Below are positions 6,968 through 14,374 of a stretch of DNA of 18,234 nucleotides, in pieces. How positions within the stretch are numbered: the first letter of the stretch is position 1; every line of letters starts with the position of its first letter. A program made the translations under genes and the position numbers. Source of the DNA: a bacterium (GTDB lineage Bacteria > ARS69). Where the stretch lies: NCBI GenBank assembly GCA_025774865.1, contig JALGZO010000170.1, positions 1 to 18,234 on the forward strand, written 5' to 3'. The notes beneath the pieces were generated by a model. That model saw nothing but the letters and a program-made list of their open reading frames with translations. It was not told the origin of the DNA and made no database searches.

Positions 6968-7246
6968 ATGCCCGTGAAGATCCTGATCCCCACGCCGCTG
7001 CGTCAATATGTCGGAGACCAGCGGGCCGTCGAGGTCAGCGGGACGACCGTCGCGGATGCCCTCGCCGATCTCGTGGCGCGACACGCGGCGATGCGCAAAC
7101 ATCTCTTCAACGATGAGGGAGACTTGCGCAGCTTCATCAACATCTACGTGAACGACGAGGACATCCGGCATCTGGAACGCGTCGGAACGTCGCTCGGCGC
7201 CGATGACGTGATCTCGATCATCCCGTCGGTCGCCGGAGGAAGGTAG
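6968..7246 (+). CDS. Ubiquitin-like sulfur carrier protein (ThiS/MoaD/CysO family) ending in GGR
   Basis: A 92-residue beta-grasp protein that resembles CysO: MPVKILIPTPLRQYV, then SFINIYVNDEDIRHL and DDVISIIPSVAGGR. Members are adenylated and thiocarboxylated on a C-terminal glycine by a MoeB/ThiF enzyme and then donate sulfur to cysteine, thiamine, molybdopterin or siderophore synthesis. The IPSVAGG end and the NIYVNDEDIR segment point to the CysO branch. Unlike the standard form, the protein has one residue after Gly90-Gly91, Arg92, which would have to be removed before activation. The JAMM protease encoded just upstream is the obvious candidate. AAGGAG at 6954-6959 serves the ATG. No cysteine synthase gene is in the window, so the product pathway is not fixed. 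Confidence 0.9.
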   Translation: MPVKILIPTPLRQYVGDQRAVEVSGTTVADALADLVARHAAMRKHLFNDEGDLRSFINIYVNDEDIRHLERVGTSLGADDVISIIPSVAGGR

Positions 7247-7250
7247 GGTC

Positions 7251-8399
7251 ATGGCCGAGCTCACGAGAGACGAGATCCTTCGCTACTCTCGACACCTCAT
7301 CATGCCCGAAGTGGGTCTCCGGGGTCAGGAGAAGCTCAAGGACGCTCGGGTACTCTGCATCGGGACGGGCGGGCTCGGCTCGCCGCTCGGGCTCTACCTC
7401 GCCGCCGCCGGCGTGGGCACGCTCGGGCTCGTGGACTTCGATGTCGTCGACGAGTCCAATCTGCATCGTCAGATCATTCACGGCACGTCCGACGTCGGTA
7501 AGCGGAAGGTCCTTTCGGCCCAGGAGACGCTCGCCGACATCAATCCGAACGTGGAAGTAGTGGTGCACGAGCAGCGGCTCACTTCGGAGAACGCCCTCGA
7601 CATCATGCGGGACTACGACGTCGTCGCCGACGGCACCGACAACTTCCCCACGCGCTACCTCGTCAACGACGCCTGCGTGATGCTGGGGCGCCCCAACGCC
7701 TACGGATCGATCTTCCGGTTCGAGGGACAGGCGTCGGTCTTCTGTCACCCCGACGGACCGTGTTATCGCTGCCTCTATCCGGAGCCGCCGCCACCCGGTC
7801 TCGTGCCGAGCTGCGCGGAGGGCGGCGTGCTCGGGATCTTGCCCGGCGTCGTCGGGCTGATCCAGGCGACAGAGGTGATCAAGCTCCTGCTCGGCGTCGG
7901 CGAGACGCTCGTGGGGAGGCTCGTCCTGTACGACGCGCTCTCGATGCGCTTCCGCGAGATGAGAGTGCGCAAGGATCCCGGGTGCCCGGTCTGTGGCGAG
8001 TCGCCGTCCGTCACCGAGCTCATCGATTACGAGCAGTTCTGCGGCGTGCCCGGCCTCGAGGAGCAGCAGAACGTCGCGGCGGAGTTCGAGATCGGTGCGC
8101 CGGAGCTCGCCGCCCGGCTCGAGGAGGGGGACGACGTCTTCATTCTCGACGTCCGCAACCCCGACGAATACGCGATCTGCCGGATCGACGGCTCCGAGCT
8201 CATTCCGCTGAACGAACTCCTCGAGGGCGTACACCAGCTCGATTCCGCCCGCGATATCGTCGTCCACTGCCACACCGGGATTCGTTCCGCGCAGGCGGTG
8301 AACTTCCTCCGTAGCATCGGATTCTCGAAAGTGAAGAACCTACGGGGTGGAATCGACGCGTGGGCGGACGAGGTCGACGAGAACGTCCCGCGCTACTAA
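7251..8399 (+). CDS. moeZ: Sulfur-carrier adenylyltransferase/sulfurtransferase, MoeB-rhodanese fusion (MoeZ type)
   Basis: A 382-residue two-domain protein. The N-terminal ThiF/MoeB adenylation domain has the ATP loop GTGGLGSPLG (38-47), the DESNLHRQI segment (67-75), the GTDNFPTRY motif (128-136) and two zinc CxxC pairs (C171/C174 and C245/C248). The rhodanese domain spans about 283-382, with LDVRNPDEY and the persulfide cysteine C340 in VHCHTGIRSAQ. The enzyme would adenylate the carrier's terminal glycine and convert it to a thiocarboxylate with sulfur carried on C340. It follows the carrier by 4 bases; the GGAGGAAGG that ends the carrier gene also serves as its ribosome site. Its stop overlaps by 4 bases the stop of the convergent lipoprotein gene (CTAA). 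Confidence 0.93.
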   Translation: MAELTRDEILRYSRHLIMPEVGLRGQEKLKDARVLCIGTGGLGSPLGLYLAAAGVGTLGLVDFDVVDESNLHRQIIHGTSDVGKRKVLSAQETLADINPNVEVVVHEQRLTSENALDIMRDYDVVADGTDNFPTRYLVNDACVMLGRPNAYGSIFRFEGQASVFCHPDGPCYRCLYPEPPPPGLVPSCAEGGVLGILPGVVGLIQATEVIKLLLGVGETLVGRLVLYDALSMRFREMRVRKDPGCPVCGESPSVTELIDYEQFCGVPGLEEQQNVAAEFEIGAPELAARLEEGDDVFILDVRNPDEYAICRIDGSELIPLNELLEGVHQLDSARDIVVHCHTGIRSAQAVNFLRSIGFSKVKNLRGGIDAWADEVDENVPRY

Positions 8400-9349
8400 A
8401 AGACGTCGTTGCAGTTGCGGACGGTCCCGCAGGGGGACGTACAGTTCACGAGATCGACCGTGCAGGTCTGGCCGTTCGCGGTGAATTCGCCCGTCGAGCA
8501 TCCGTCGAACTCGACCTCGAGCGGGAAGCCCGTGAGGGGTCCGGTGAACCCCGTCGTGAATCCCGCGATCTCGTACAACCCGTGGGGAAATGGCGCGAAT
8601 TCGAGCGGCGGTGCGTCATCACTGCAATCGTTCCTCAAAACCGGCCACGGCCACTCGTAAAGGAGATCGAGCTCTTCGACCAGAAGGAAGAAGTCCGCCC
8701 GGTTCTCCAGCCGCATCGTGCCCGTCTGGCTGAGGAGGCCGCTCACGATCCGACCCGCTCCGTCGTGGACGATATCGACGAGCTCGCAATGGATCCTGCC
8801 CGTCGTCGCCAGAACCGTCCCGCCGAACTGGGGCGGAAGAGTGTAGCCGACGCCGGGAGTGGCCGTGCCGTCATCGGGAAGGGTGATCGTGTAGCGAAGT
8901 GAGTCCGGCAGGGCGTCCGAGGTGTCGGGGATCGTGTGGAAGGTGATGGTCATCTCCCGGTTCACGGTGACCCGGAGGAAGCCGCCGCAAGTTTCGAAAA
9001 AGAACGGTGAGGCGAAGATGACGAAGCCCGGTGACAAGTGCGTGACGGTAAAGGTCGAATCGTCCTGTACGATGATCCGCTCGCCACCTCCGCTGGTGCA
9101 CGATTCCGTGAAGATCGGCTGATTGGTGCCGCCGGCGAGAATGATTTCGAACACTTCGTCGGCCACGAGGTTCGTGTAATTGTACAGGGACAACGAAACC
9201 ATCGCCGTGAAGAAGACGCTGTCGGGGTCGAGGAAGCCGTAATTCGGCCCCGCCACCTCGCCTCGCTGATCCTTGCATCCGCCGGATAATGCGATCGGCA
9301 GGAGAAAGGCGCCGACCAGAAGGCGGCGAATCGGGGACGGCAGCGACAT
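8396..9349 (-). CDS. Predicted lipoprotein of unknown function
   Basis: A 317-residue protein beginning MSLPSPIRRLLVGAFLLPIA and then LSGGCKD: positive residues, a hydrophobic core and a lipobox-like cysteine at 25. The lipobox is relaxed, with Ser rather than Leu at -3. It is therefore probably lipidated and exported. The rest is beta-rich. The last third has many cysteines (NDCSDD, DGCSTG, QTCTVDLVNCTSPCGTVRNC), which suits disulfides outside the cytoplasm. I do not recognise a family. The ATG at 9349 has GAGGAG a few bases upstream. The frame is open further upstream but runs antisense into the deformylase. It is a single gene, convergent with the sulfur-carrier operon. Confidence 0.72.
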   Translation of the reverse strand: MSLPSPIRRLLVGAFLLPIALSGGCKDQRGEVAGPNYGFLDPDSVFFTAMVSLSLYNYTNLVADEVFEIILAGGTNQPIFTESCTSGGGERIIVQDDSTFTVTHLSPGFVIFASPFFFETCGGFLRVTVNREMTITFHTIPDTSDALPDSLRYTITLPDDGTATPGVGYTLPPQFGGTVLATTGRIHCELVDIVHDGAGRIVSGLLSQTGTMRLENRADFFLLVEELDLLYEWPWPVLRNDCSDDAPPLEFAPFPHGLYEIAGFTTGFTGPLTGFPLEVEFDGCSTGEFTANGQTCTVDLVNCTSPCGTVRNCNDVF

Positions 9350-9499
9350 GGACTCTCCTCGTAAACCCGGCAGTCTGCACGAGCTCCTCACACTTAACAA
9401 AACCCCCGCGAGATGTCCAGCGGGGCCCAGTGTCGTGGCCCGGATTGCCCCTGGCAAGGGGCCGACGGCATCGCTAGACTCGAACCCCGGGGAGACGCC

Positions 9500-10030
9500 A
9501 TGTCCCTGATGAAGATCGCCCGCCTGGGCCATCCCGTTCTTCGTCGACGAACCGATCGTATGGACCCGGCCGATCTCGCGCGGCCCGAGATCCAGCGGTT
9601 CATCGACGACATGATCGAGACCATGCGCGACGCTCCCGGCGTCGGGCTGGCGGCGCCGCAGGTCCACGAATCGATCCGGCTATTCGTCATGGAGCCACCG
9701 GGGGACGAAGGGGAGTCGCGCGAGCTCCAGGTAGTCGTGAACCCGGTGCTCACGTTCCCTTCCGATGAGAAGATACGACTCTGGGAGGGGTGCCTCTCGA
9801 TCCCGGGAATCCGCGGCGAGACGGAACGCTGGGCGGCCGTGGACGTGGAATGTCTCGACCGAGCGGGTCGACCCGTGCGCGTGTCGTTCGAGGGGTATCC
9901 GGCCGCGATCGTGCAGCACGAGACTGACCACCTGGACGGCATCCTGTTCCTCGCGCGGATGCCCGATCCCCTGGAGATCGCGTTCGAGGAGGAGTTCGCC
10001 CGCTTTGTTCGGGAGGAAGACGACGTGTGA
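9500..10030 (+). CDS. def: Peptide deformylase
   Basis: A 176-residue metallohydrolase that removes the formyl group from the N-terminal methionine of new proteins. All three signature motifs are present: GVGLAAPQ (47-54), EGCLSIPG (96-103, metal ligand C98) and QHETDHLDG (139-147, ligands H140 and H144 and catalytic E141). The ATG at 9500 has GGGGAGA just upstream and gives the normal MSLMKIARLGHPVL start. Its usual partner, methionyl-tRNA formyltransferase, does not follow; the next gene is a secreted protein, with a promoter-like element over the def stop. Confidence 0.96.
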   Translation: MSLMKIARLGHPVLRRRTDRMDPADLARPEIQRFIDDMIETMRDAPGVGLAAPQVHESIRLFVMEPPGDEGESRELQVVVNPVLTFPSDEKIRLWEGCLSIPGIRGETERWAAVDVECLDRAGRPVRVSFEGYPAAIVQHETDHLDGILFLARMPDPLEIAFEEEFARFVREEDDV

Positions 10031-10036
10031 TACACT
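10028..10036 (+). promoter_or_regulatory. Possible extended -10 promoter of the FlgD-tail secreted protein
   Basis: TGA TACACT, an extended -10, overlaps the def stop codon and lies 47 bases before the GTG at 10084. This leaves a normal leader containing AAGGAGG. The -35 region is weak (TTGTTC at 10005-10010, with a 20-base spacer). Confidence 0.35.
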
Positions 10037-10083
10037 CCGGAGCGTCGGGTAGAGCCAATCGTCCGTCCGCAAGGAGGCTCCTC

Positions 10084-11493
10084 GTGCGACTCTTCTTCGC
10101 CATCGCGCTCTTGATCTGCTGGGCGGCCGCGGCCTCGGCGACGCCCTACTGGACTGCGGAGGACGCCGAGCGAGCCCGGCAACTCTCCGCTTCGCTCGAA
10201 CGGCCGCAGCTTCCTCCGGTTCCGCGCGGCAGCTCCGATCCGCTCGATGACTTCGTCGCCGCCACTTGGTTCATCGCGTCGATGCAGGTGAGCGATTCCG
10301 CGAGCGCCGACTACGGAGGCATCCGCGAAGGTGAGCACTTGCCGGACGTCATCCAGACCGACAACACCTCGGAGTCGATCTGGATGTTCACGCGCTACTT
10401 CGAACTGACGGGCGACTCGGCGATTCTCCCGCACCTCAATGCGTCCTGGACGTACGTGAACAACTACCCCGCGCATTCGGAAGAGGGTAGCGACCTGCCG
10501 GGCACCGGGTACTACCGCCACTACAACTGTGGGTGGGCGCTTCGCGCGGGACAGAAATACGAAGAGGTGTTCTCCGATACCACGCACAAAGCGTACGTGG
10601 ATTCGTGCGCTCGTTACCTCTCGGATCACAACCTGAATCTCGCGGGGTCCCCGTTCCACGTAAACGTCAACCCGCCCGTCCTCGCCTGGGCGGCCGGAAA
10701 CCTCCGCTCGTACGGGGTGGCGGAGAACAACGCCGACTGGATGATGAAGGGATGGACACGCGGCAACCGCGTCAAGGGCTGGGTCGAGACTGACCCCACG
10801 ATCCTCGGCGTGGAGGAGTGGGCGATGTCGGGCGGCGCGACCATGTGGGGGCTGCTCGAGTCTTACTTCGACGAGTTCCCGGACGAGGAAGCGGCCTGGG
10901 TCGCGACCTACGCGGCCTCAATGGACACCGTCGCGGATGCGGGGAGCTGGGAGAACGCCTGGCAGGCGTGGTACGCGCTCGGAGAGAAGCGACTCGAGGA
11001 GTCGACGGGCGACCCGATCTGGGGGACTCGCCATCTCGCGCTCACCGACTACCTGCTCGCCTTCGACGACACCGACAACGACGGCGGAATCATGGCGAAC
11101 CCGGCCGATCTCGACACCGAGGATCAGGCCTGGGTGACGGCCTACCTCGGCTTCATGTGTCTCGAGCCTCTGATCCTGGAAGCGACCGCTGCTCCCGGCG
11201 TCGTGGTCGCGCAGCCTCCCGGCGCCCTTCTGCCGAACCGTCCGAACCCGTTCCGCCCGGCCACCACGATTCCCTTCCGGTTGCGCGAGCCCGGTCACGT
11301 CGCGCTCGACGTCGTCGGGGTCAGGGGCGAGAGGATCGCGCGGCTCGTGGACGGCCCGCTGCCGGCCGGCAGTCACGCCGTGCGATGGAACGGCCGCGAC
11401 GACTCCCGGCGAGCCGTGGCCGCTGGCGTCTATTTCTACCGGCTCGTGTCGAACGGGCACCGCGAGTCACGCAAGATGGTGCTCTTGAAGTAG
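10084..11493 (+). CDS. Secreted protein with FlgD-like/T9SS-type C-terminal domain
   Basis: A protein of 469 residues. A clear signal peptide, RLFFAIALLICWAAAASA, would be cleaved before TPYWTAED. The middle (about 60-360) is rich in W, Y, N and acidic residues. Its helical spacing (TRYFELTGDSAILPHLNASW, WALRAGQKYEEVF, WENAWQAWYALGEKR) recalls alpha/alpha-toroid enzymes such as glycosidases or lyases, but I cannot name a family. The last 90 residues are a FlgD-like Ig/C-terminal sorting domain: LLPNRPNPFRPATTIPF, RLVDGPLPAGSHAVRWNGRD, GVYFYRL and the end KMVLLK. Such tails direct export or surface attachment in FCB-group bacteria. I chose the GTG at 10084 because AAGGAGG lies 6 bases upstream; an earlier in-frame ATG would overlap def and spoil the signal peptide. 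Confidence 0.82.
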   Translation: MRLFFAIALLICWAAAASATPYWTAEDAERARQLSASLERPQLPPVPRGSSDPLDDFVAATWFIASMQVSDSASADYGGIREGEHLPDVIQTDNTSESIWMFTRYFELTGDSAILPHLNASWTYVNNYPAHSEEGSDLPGTGYYRHYNCGWALRAGQKYEEVFSDTTHKAYVDSCARYLSDHNLNLAGSPFHVNVNPPVLAWAAGNLRSYGVAENNADWMMKGWTRGNRVKGWVETDPTILGVEEWAMSGGATMWGLLESYFDEFPDEEAAWVATYAASMDTVADAGSWENAWQAWYALGEKRLEESTGDPIWGTRHLALTDYLLAFDDTDNDGGIMANPADLDTEDQAWVTAYLGFMCLEPLILEATAAPGVVVAQPPGALLPNRPNPFRPATTIPFRLREPGHVALDVVGVRGERIARLVDGPLPAGSHAVRWNGRDDSRRAVAAGVYFYRLVSNGHRESRKMVLLK

Positions 11494-11507
11494 GCGCGAC
11501 ATCAGCG

Positions 11508-13073
11508 TCACCGGATGTAGCCGAGCGCCTCGAGCTCCCGGCGAATCTCGTCGTCGGCGTCCGTCGCGATCACCTCGCCGGATGTCTCACGCCTTCCGTA
11601 GCTCGGCACGTACGACACCGGGTGCTCCTTCAGCCAGGCCGGGTCCACGAGATCGGTGAGCACCACCCCTTCCATGTCGAGGGCCGCCGGTGCCCCGAGC
11701 AGGTGGAGGACGGTGGGGGCCACGTCCACGGCTCGGGCGCCTTCGAGCTGGGCGCCGCGTCGGAAGGGCCCGCCGCTCGCGATCAGGAGTCCGTTCATGC
11801 GGTGGTCGCCGGAATGGCCCTCCGGAACCGTGAACTCGGCGAGAGGGATCTCCGTACCGTCGAGGAAGGCGCTCGACCCCTCGAGAATCGGGGCGAACAC
11901 CGCGGTGAGGAAGGGCCCCGTGCCGTCCGACTCGATCGAGAGTGCCTCGAACACGGGAGCGCCGGAGTCCAGGTGGACCTTCCCGAGGGCCGCCCGCGCC
12001 AACACGAGAGCGTCGGTGGGATTGCCCGCGCGCCCACCCGGGCGCAGGACCCGGATGGGGTTGATCGTCGGCGGCCCCGGATCGAGCACGACGCTCGCCG
12101 ACGAATCCGCCGCTCCGCCTTCGGCCGACCGGAGGACGCAGAGGCCGGCGGCGGCGAGGAGTCGGTTCGGGTGGTACCACCGGCTTCGCTCGTTGTTCGT
12201 GAGGAAACCGTGATCGGAGAGAACGAGGATCGCAGTGTCGGGTTCCAACATCCCGAGCGTCTCGCCCACGAGCTCGTCGATGAAGTCGTAGTAGCGTTCG
12301 ATCACTGCACCGAGGAGTCGTGCGTCCGAGGGCTCCAGGTCGTCGTAGATCCAGCTGGCGAGCCCGGGGCCGCGCCCCTGGGCGAGTCGATATTTCCAGA
12401 AGAGATGTTGCGTGTTGTCGGTGCCACGGAAGTAGAGTGCCGTCAGCGAGGGTTGTCCGCTCCGTAACGCGAGCCGCGTGGACTCCAGCGTCACGAGATC
12501 GTGGCGCACGACATCGTCGAGGATGCCGAGCGCCCGCCGAACCTGTCCCCATCGGGCGCTCCGCCACTCGTCGAAGTCGCCCCCGACGCGAGTGAATCGC
12601 GCGATCCCTCGGTCGGAGCGGAGGTCGACCGCCGCACGGACGGAGTCAACGGAGGCGGTCAGAGTCTCGGGATAGACTCGGCGGTCGAGACCGTCGAAAT
12701 CGGCGCGGTCGGAGATCATGAGACCGGGCACCGGCTCTGCCGGCCACGTCACGTACCAGTTGACGAACGCCACCGTGAAACGCGCCGACTCGGCGATGTT
12801 CCAGAGCGCCGGGACCTCGCGGAGGTTCCCCGTGACGGGCACGTTGCGACCGTCGCGCCGCACGACGAAGTGTCGGATTCCGTGCTCACTCGGCAACATG
12901 CCGGTCGCGATGGACGTCCAGACGACGGGAGACTTCGGCGGGCGGATCGAGCGGAGGTCGCCCCGGGTTCCGTTCTCGACGAGCCGCGCGAGGTTGGGAA
13001 GGCGACCCTCCGAGAACGCCTCCTCGACGAGGTACCAGTCCAGCCCGTCGAGGCCGAGGATCGCGACCTTCAC
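11508..13073 (-). CDS. Alkaline-phosphatase-superfamily phosphodiesterase/sulfatase-like protein, active-site complete
   Basis: A 521-residue protein of the type I phosphodiesterase/nucleotide pyrophosphatase group. It keeps the usual metal-site residues: D9 in ILGLDGLDW, nucleophile T53 in SPVVWTSIATG followed by SEHGI, the Asp and His of RGTDNTQHLFWKY, the Asp-His of LVLSDHGF, and a late His in SGDHRMNGLLIASG. The C-terminal VDVAPTVLHLLG is typical of the superfamily. It would hydrolyse a phosphodiester, phosphomonoester or sulfate; the substrate cannot be read. The GTG at 13073 overlaps the stop of the upstream membrane-protein gene (GTGA). The frame is open far upstream, but only antisense to or within other genes. 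As annotated, it has no signal peptide of its own. Compare the degenerate paralog at 15549-17501. Confidence 0.82.
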   Translation of the reverse strand: MKVAILGLDGLDWYLVEEAFSEGRLPNLARLVENGTRGDLRSIRPPKSPVVWTSIATGMLPSEHGIRHFVVRRDGRNVPVTGNLREVPALWNIAESARFTVAFVNWYVTWPAEPVPGLMISDRADFDGLDRRVYPETLTASVDSVRAAVDLRSDRGIARFTRVGGDFDEWRSARWGQVRRALGILDDVVRHDLVTLESTRLALRSGQPSLTALYFRGTDNTQHLFWKYRLAQGRGPGLASWIYDDLEPSDARLLGAVIERYYDFIDELVGETLGMLEPDTAILVLSDHGFLTNNERSRWYHPNRLLAAAGLCVLRSAEGGAADSSASVVLDPGPPTINPIRVLRPGGRAGNPTDALVLARAALGKVHLDSGAPVFEALSIESDGTGPFLTAVFAPILEGSSAFLDGTEIPLAEFTVPEGHSGDHRMNGLLIASGGPFRRGAQLEGARAVDVAPTVLHLLGAPAALDMEGVVLTDLVDPAWLKEHPVSYVPSYGRRETSGEVIATDADDEIRRELEALGYIR

Positions 13074-13651
13074 GCCGGTGTCCGCGCGGGTGGCGTCCTG
13101 CACGACGGGGCCGTCGGGCGAAGGCCGAGGGCGTCCCCCGTGGCCCCCGCGAAGGCGACCCACGCCAGGACTCCGAGAGCGGGACGTGGAAGCGCGCGAT
13201 CGAGGAGGCGTCCGGTCGTCGCGGCGACTCCGACGACGACGATCCCCGTCGCCACGACGATACCCGCCCCGACGGCGAGAGGAAGCGCCCGGTGCCACCA
13301 CACGGCACCGAATACGAACGCGTCCACGGCGCTGATCAACGCCGCGAGCGCCACGACCCGCCCGGTCGGGCGCGTGCGGAAGAAAGTGATTCCCAGCGTG
13401 ATCCCGAGGACCGCCCCCAGCAGCGCGTGTCCGCCGACATAGGTGGCGAACGCCACCGCCTCCGTGTCCGTGCGAACGAGCGTCGCCTCGTCGATGCGTC
13501 CCGCGAGCGACCGGAAGATCGCGTTGAGAACGTCCGCGTAAATGTGGAACGTGGGCGAGCGCTCGAGGGCGAGCAGGAGCGCCCCTGCGGCGGCGCCACC
13601 GGCCAGGCCCTCCAGGCAGGCCCGGGCGATCACGGACGGCCGCCCGCTCAT
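13070..13651 (-). CDS. Polytopic membrane protein, partner of the following phosphodiesterase
   Basis: A 193-residue protein with about five hydrophobic segments: roughly 12-29, 66-91, 98-118, 122-144 and 158-175. No enzymatic motif is visible. Its stop overlaps the GTG of the phosphodiesterase-like gene by 4 bases. The paralog at 15549-17501 has a similar membrane domain of about five helices fused in one chain to its catalytic-type domain. I therefore read this as the membrane module of the same system, encoded separately. The last 17 residues after the final helix are Pro/Arg-rich and could be a linker or the product of a frameshift. The ATG at 13651 lies 9 bases after the stop of the preceding gene. 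Confidence 0.7.
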   Translation of the reverse strand: MSGRPSVIARACLEGLAGGAAAGALLLALERSPTFHIYADVLNAIFRSLAGRIDEATLVRTDTEAVAFATYVGGHALLGAVLGITLGITFFRTRPTGRVVALAALISAVDAFVFGAVWWHRALPLAVGAGIVVATGIVVVGVAATTGRLLDRALPRPALGVLAWVAFAGATGDALGLRPTAPSCRTPPARTPA

Positions 13652-13660
13652 GGCGAGGAA

Positions 13661-14350
13661 TCAGCGTCGGGGATGGTCGTCGGCCGGATGGGGCTTCTCC
13701 TCCGGAGCGTCCGACGGGGCGGGCTCCTCCGGAAGGAGGATATGGCGAAGCTCGTCGTGGGAAAAGTCGGGGAACGACCCGTGTTCCTGTCGCAGCTCCT
13801 CCGGCAGCTTCTCCAGAACTTCTTGGAGAGCTGTCCGCCCGCGACCGGTCACGATCCAGGCCGCGGGCGTGCGTCTCGACAGGTCCTCGCGGACGAAGAA
13901 CGGCCACGCCATCCGCAGGTACATCTCGGCGCTGTCCCGTCGCGTGAGGACTCCCGAGATCTCGGGGATCGGCTGGAGCAACACGTCGGGGTCCTGGAGC
14001 ACGTCGGGCAGGCGAAACACACGAAGCTGGTCGCAGCTCACCTGCCAGGCGCTCAACAGGTCGACCCGGTCGCGGAGCGCCCGCATGCGTCCTTCGCCGA
14101 ACGATTCGAGGAGGACTCCGTGGCGGTACAACGTGACCCGTCCGTAGGGGAAGAACGACGGCTCGTGCTCGGCCGTCCAGCGCACCCAATGGGCCACGGC
14201 CGCATTCTCGAAGCGGCAAATTTCGAACAGAGGGCTGCGGTCGAAGTGGTCGTGGAGCGGCGGGGGGTCCAGCGCGAACGAAACGATCTGGTGGAACGTG
14301 AGGCCGCTCGGGTCGAGTACCGTGGGGTCGAACGTCGGTCGCGCGGCCAT
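13661..14350 (-). CDS. Conserved-looking protein of unknown function (229 aa)
   Basis: A soluble-looking protein with no signal peptide or membrane helix that I can see. It is rich in His, Asp, Phe and Leu, for example SGLTFHQIVSFALDPPPLHD, LYRHGVLLESFGEGRM and VLQDPDVLLQPIPEISGVL. About 175-205 reads as helix (GRGRTALQEVLEKLPEELRQ), and the tail is acidic then basic (EEKPHPADDHPRR). I do not recognise a family. The amino acid composition and its place in the same-strand run (24 bases after the M42 peptidase stop, 9 bases before the membrane protein) argue that it is a real gene. The ATG at 14350 is the natural start. Confidence 0.65.
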   Translation of the reverse strand: MAARPTFDPTVLDPSGLTFHQIVSFALDPPPLHDHFDRSPLFEICRFENAAVAHWVRWTAEHEPSFFPYGRVTLYRHGVLLESFGEGRMRALRDRVDLLSAWQVSCDQLRVFRLPDVLQDPDVLLQPIPEISGVLTRRDSAEMYLRMAWPFFVREDLSRRTPAAWIVTGRGRTALQEVLEKLPEELRQEHGSFPDFSHDELRHILLPEEPAPSDAPEEKPHPADDHPRR

Positions 14351-14374
14351 GCGTGTCTCCGGCTTGCGTGTACG

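Noticed and set aside
9445-9463. Hairpin-forming sequence TTGCC-CCT-GGCAA before def
   Set aside because: The stem is short, has no U-tract and no known regulator site. A TTGCCC/TAGACT promoter on the plus strand would need a 24-base spacer, which is too long.
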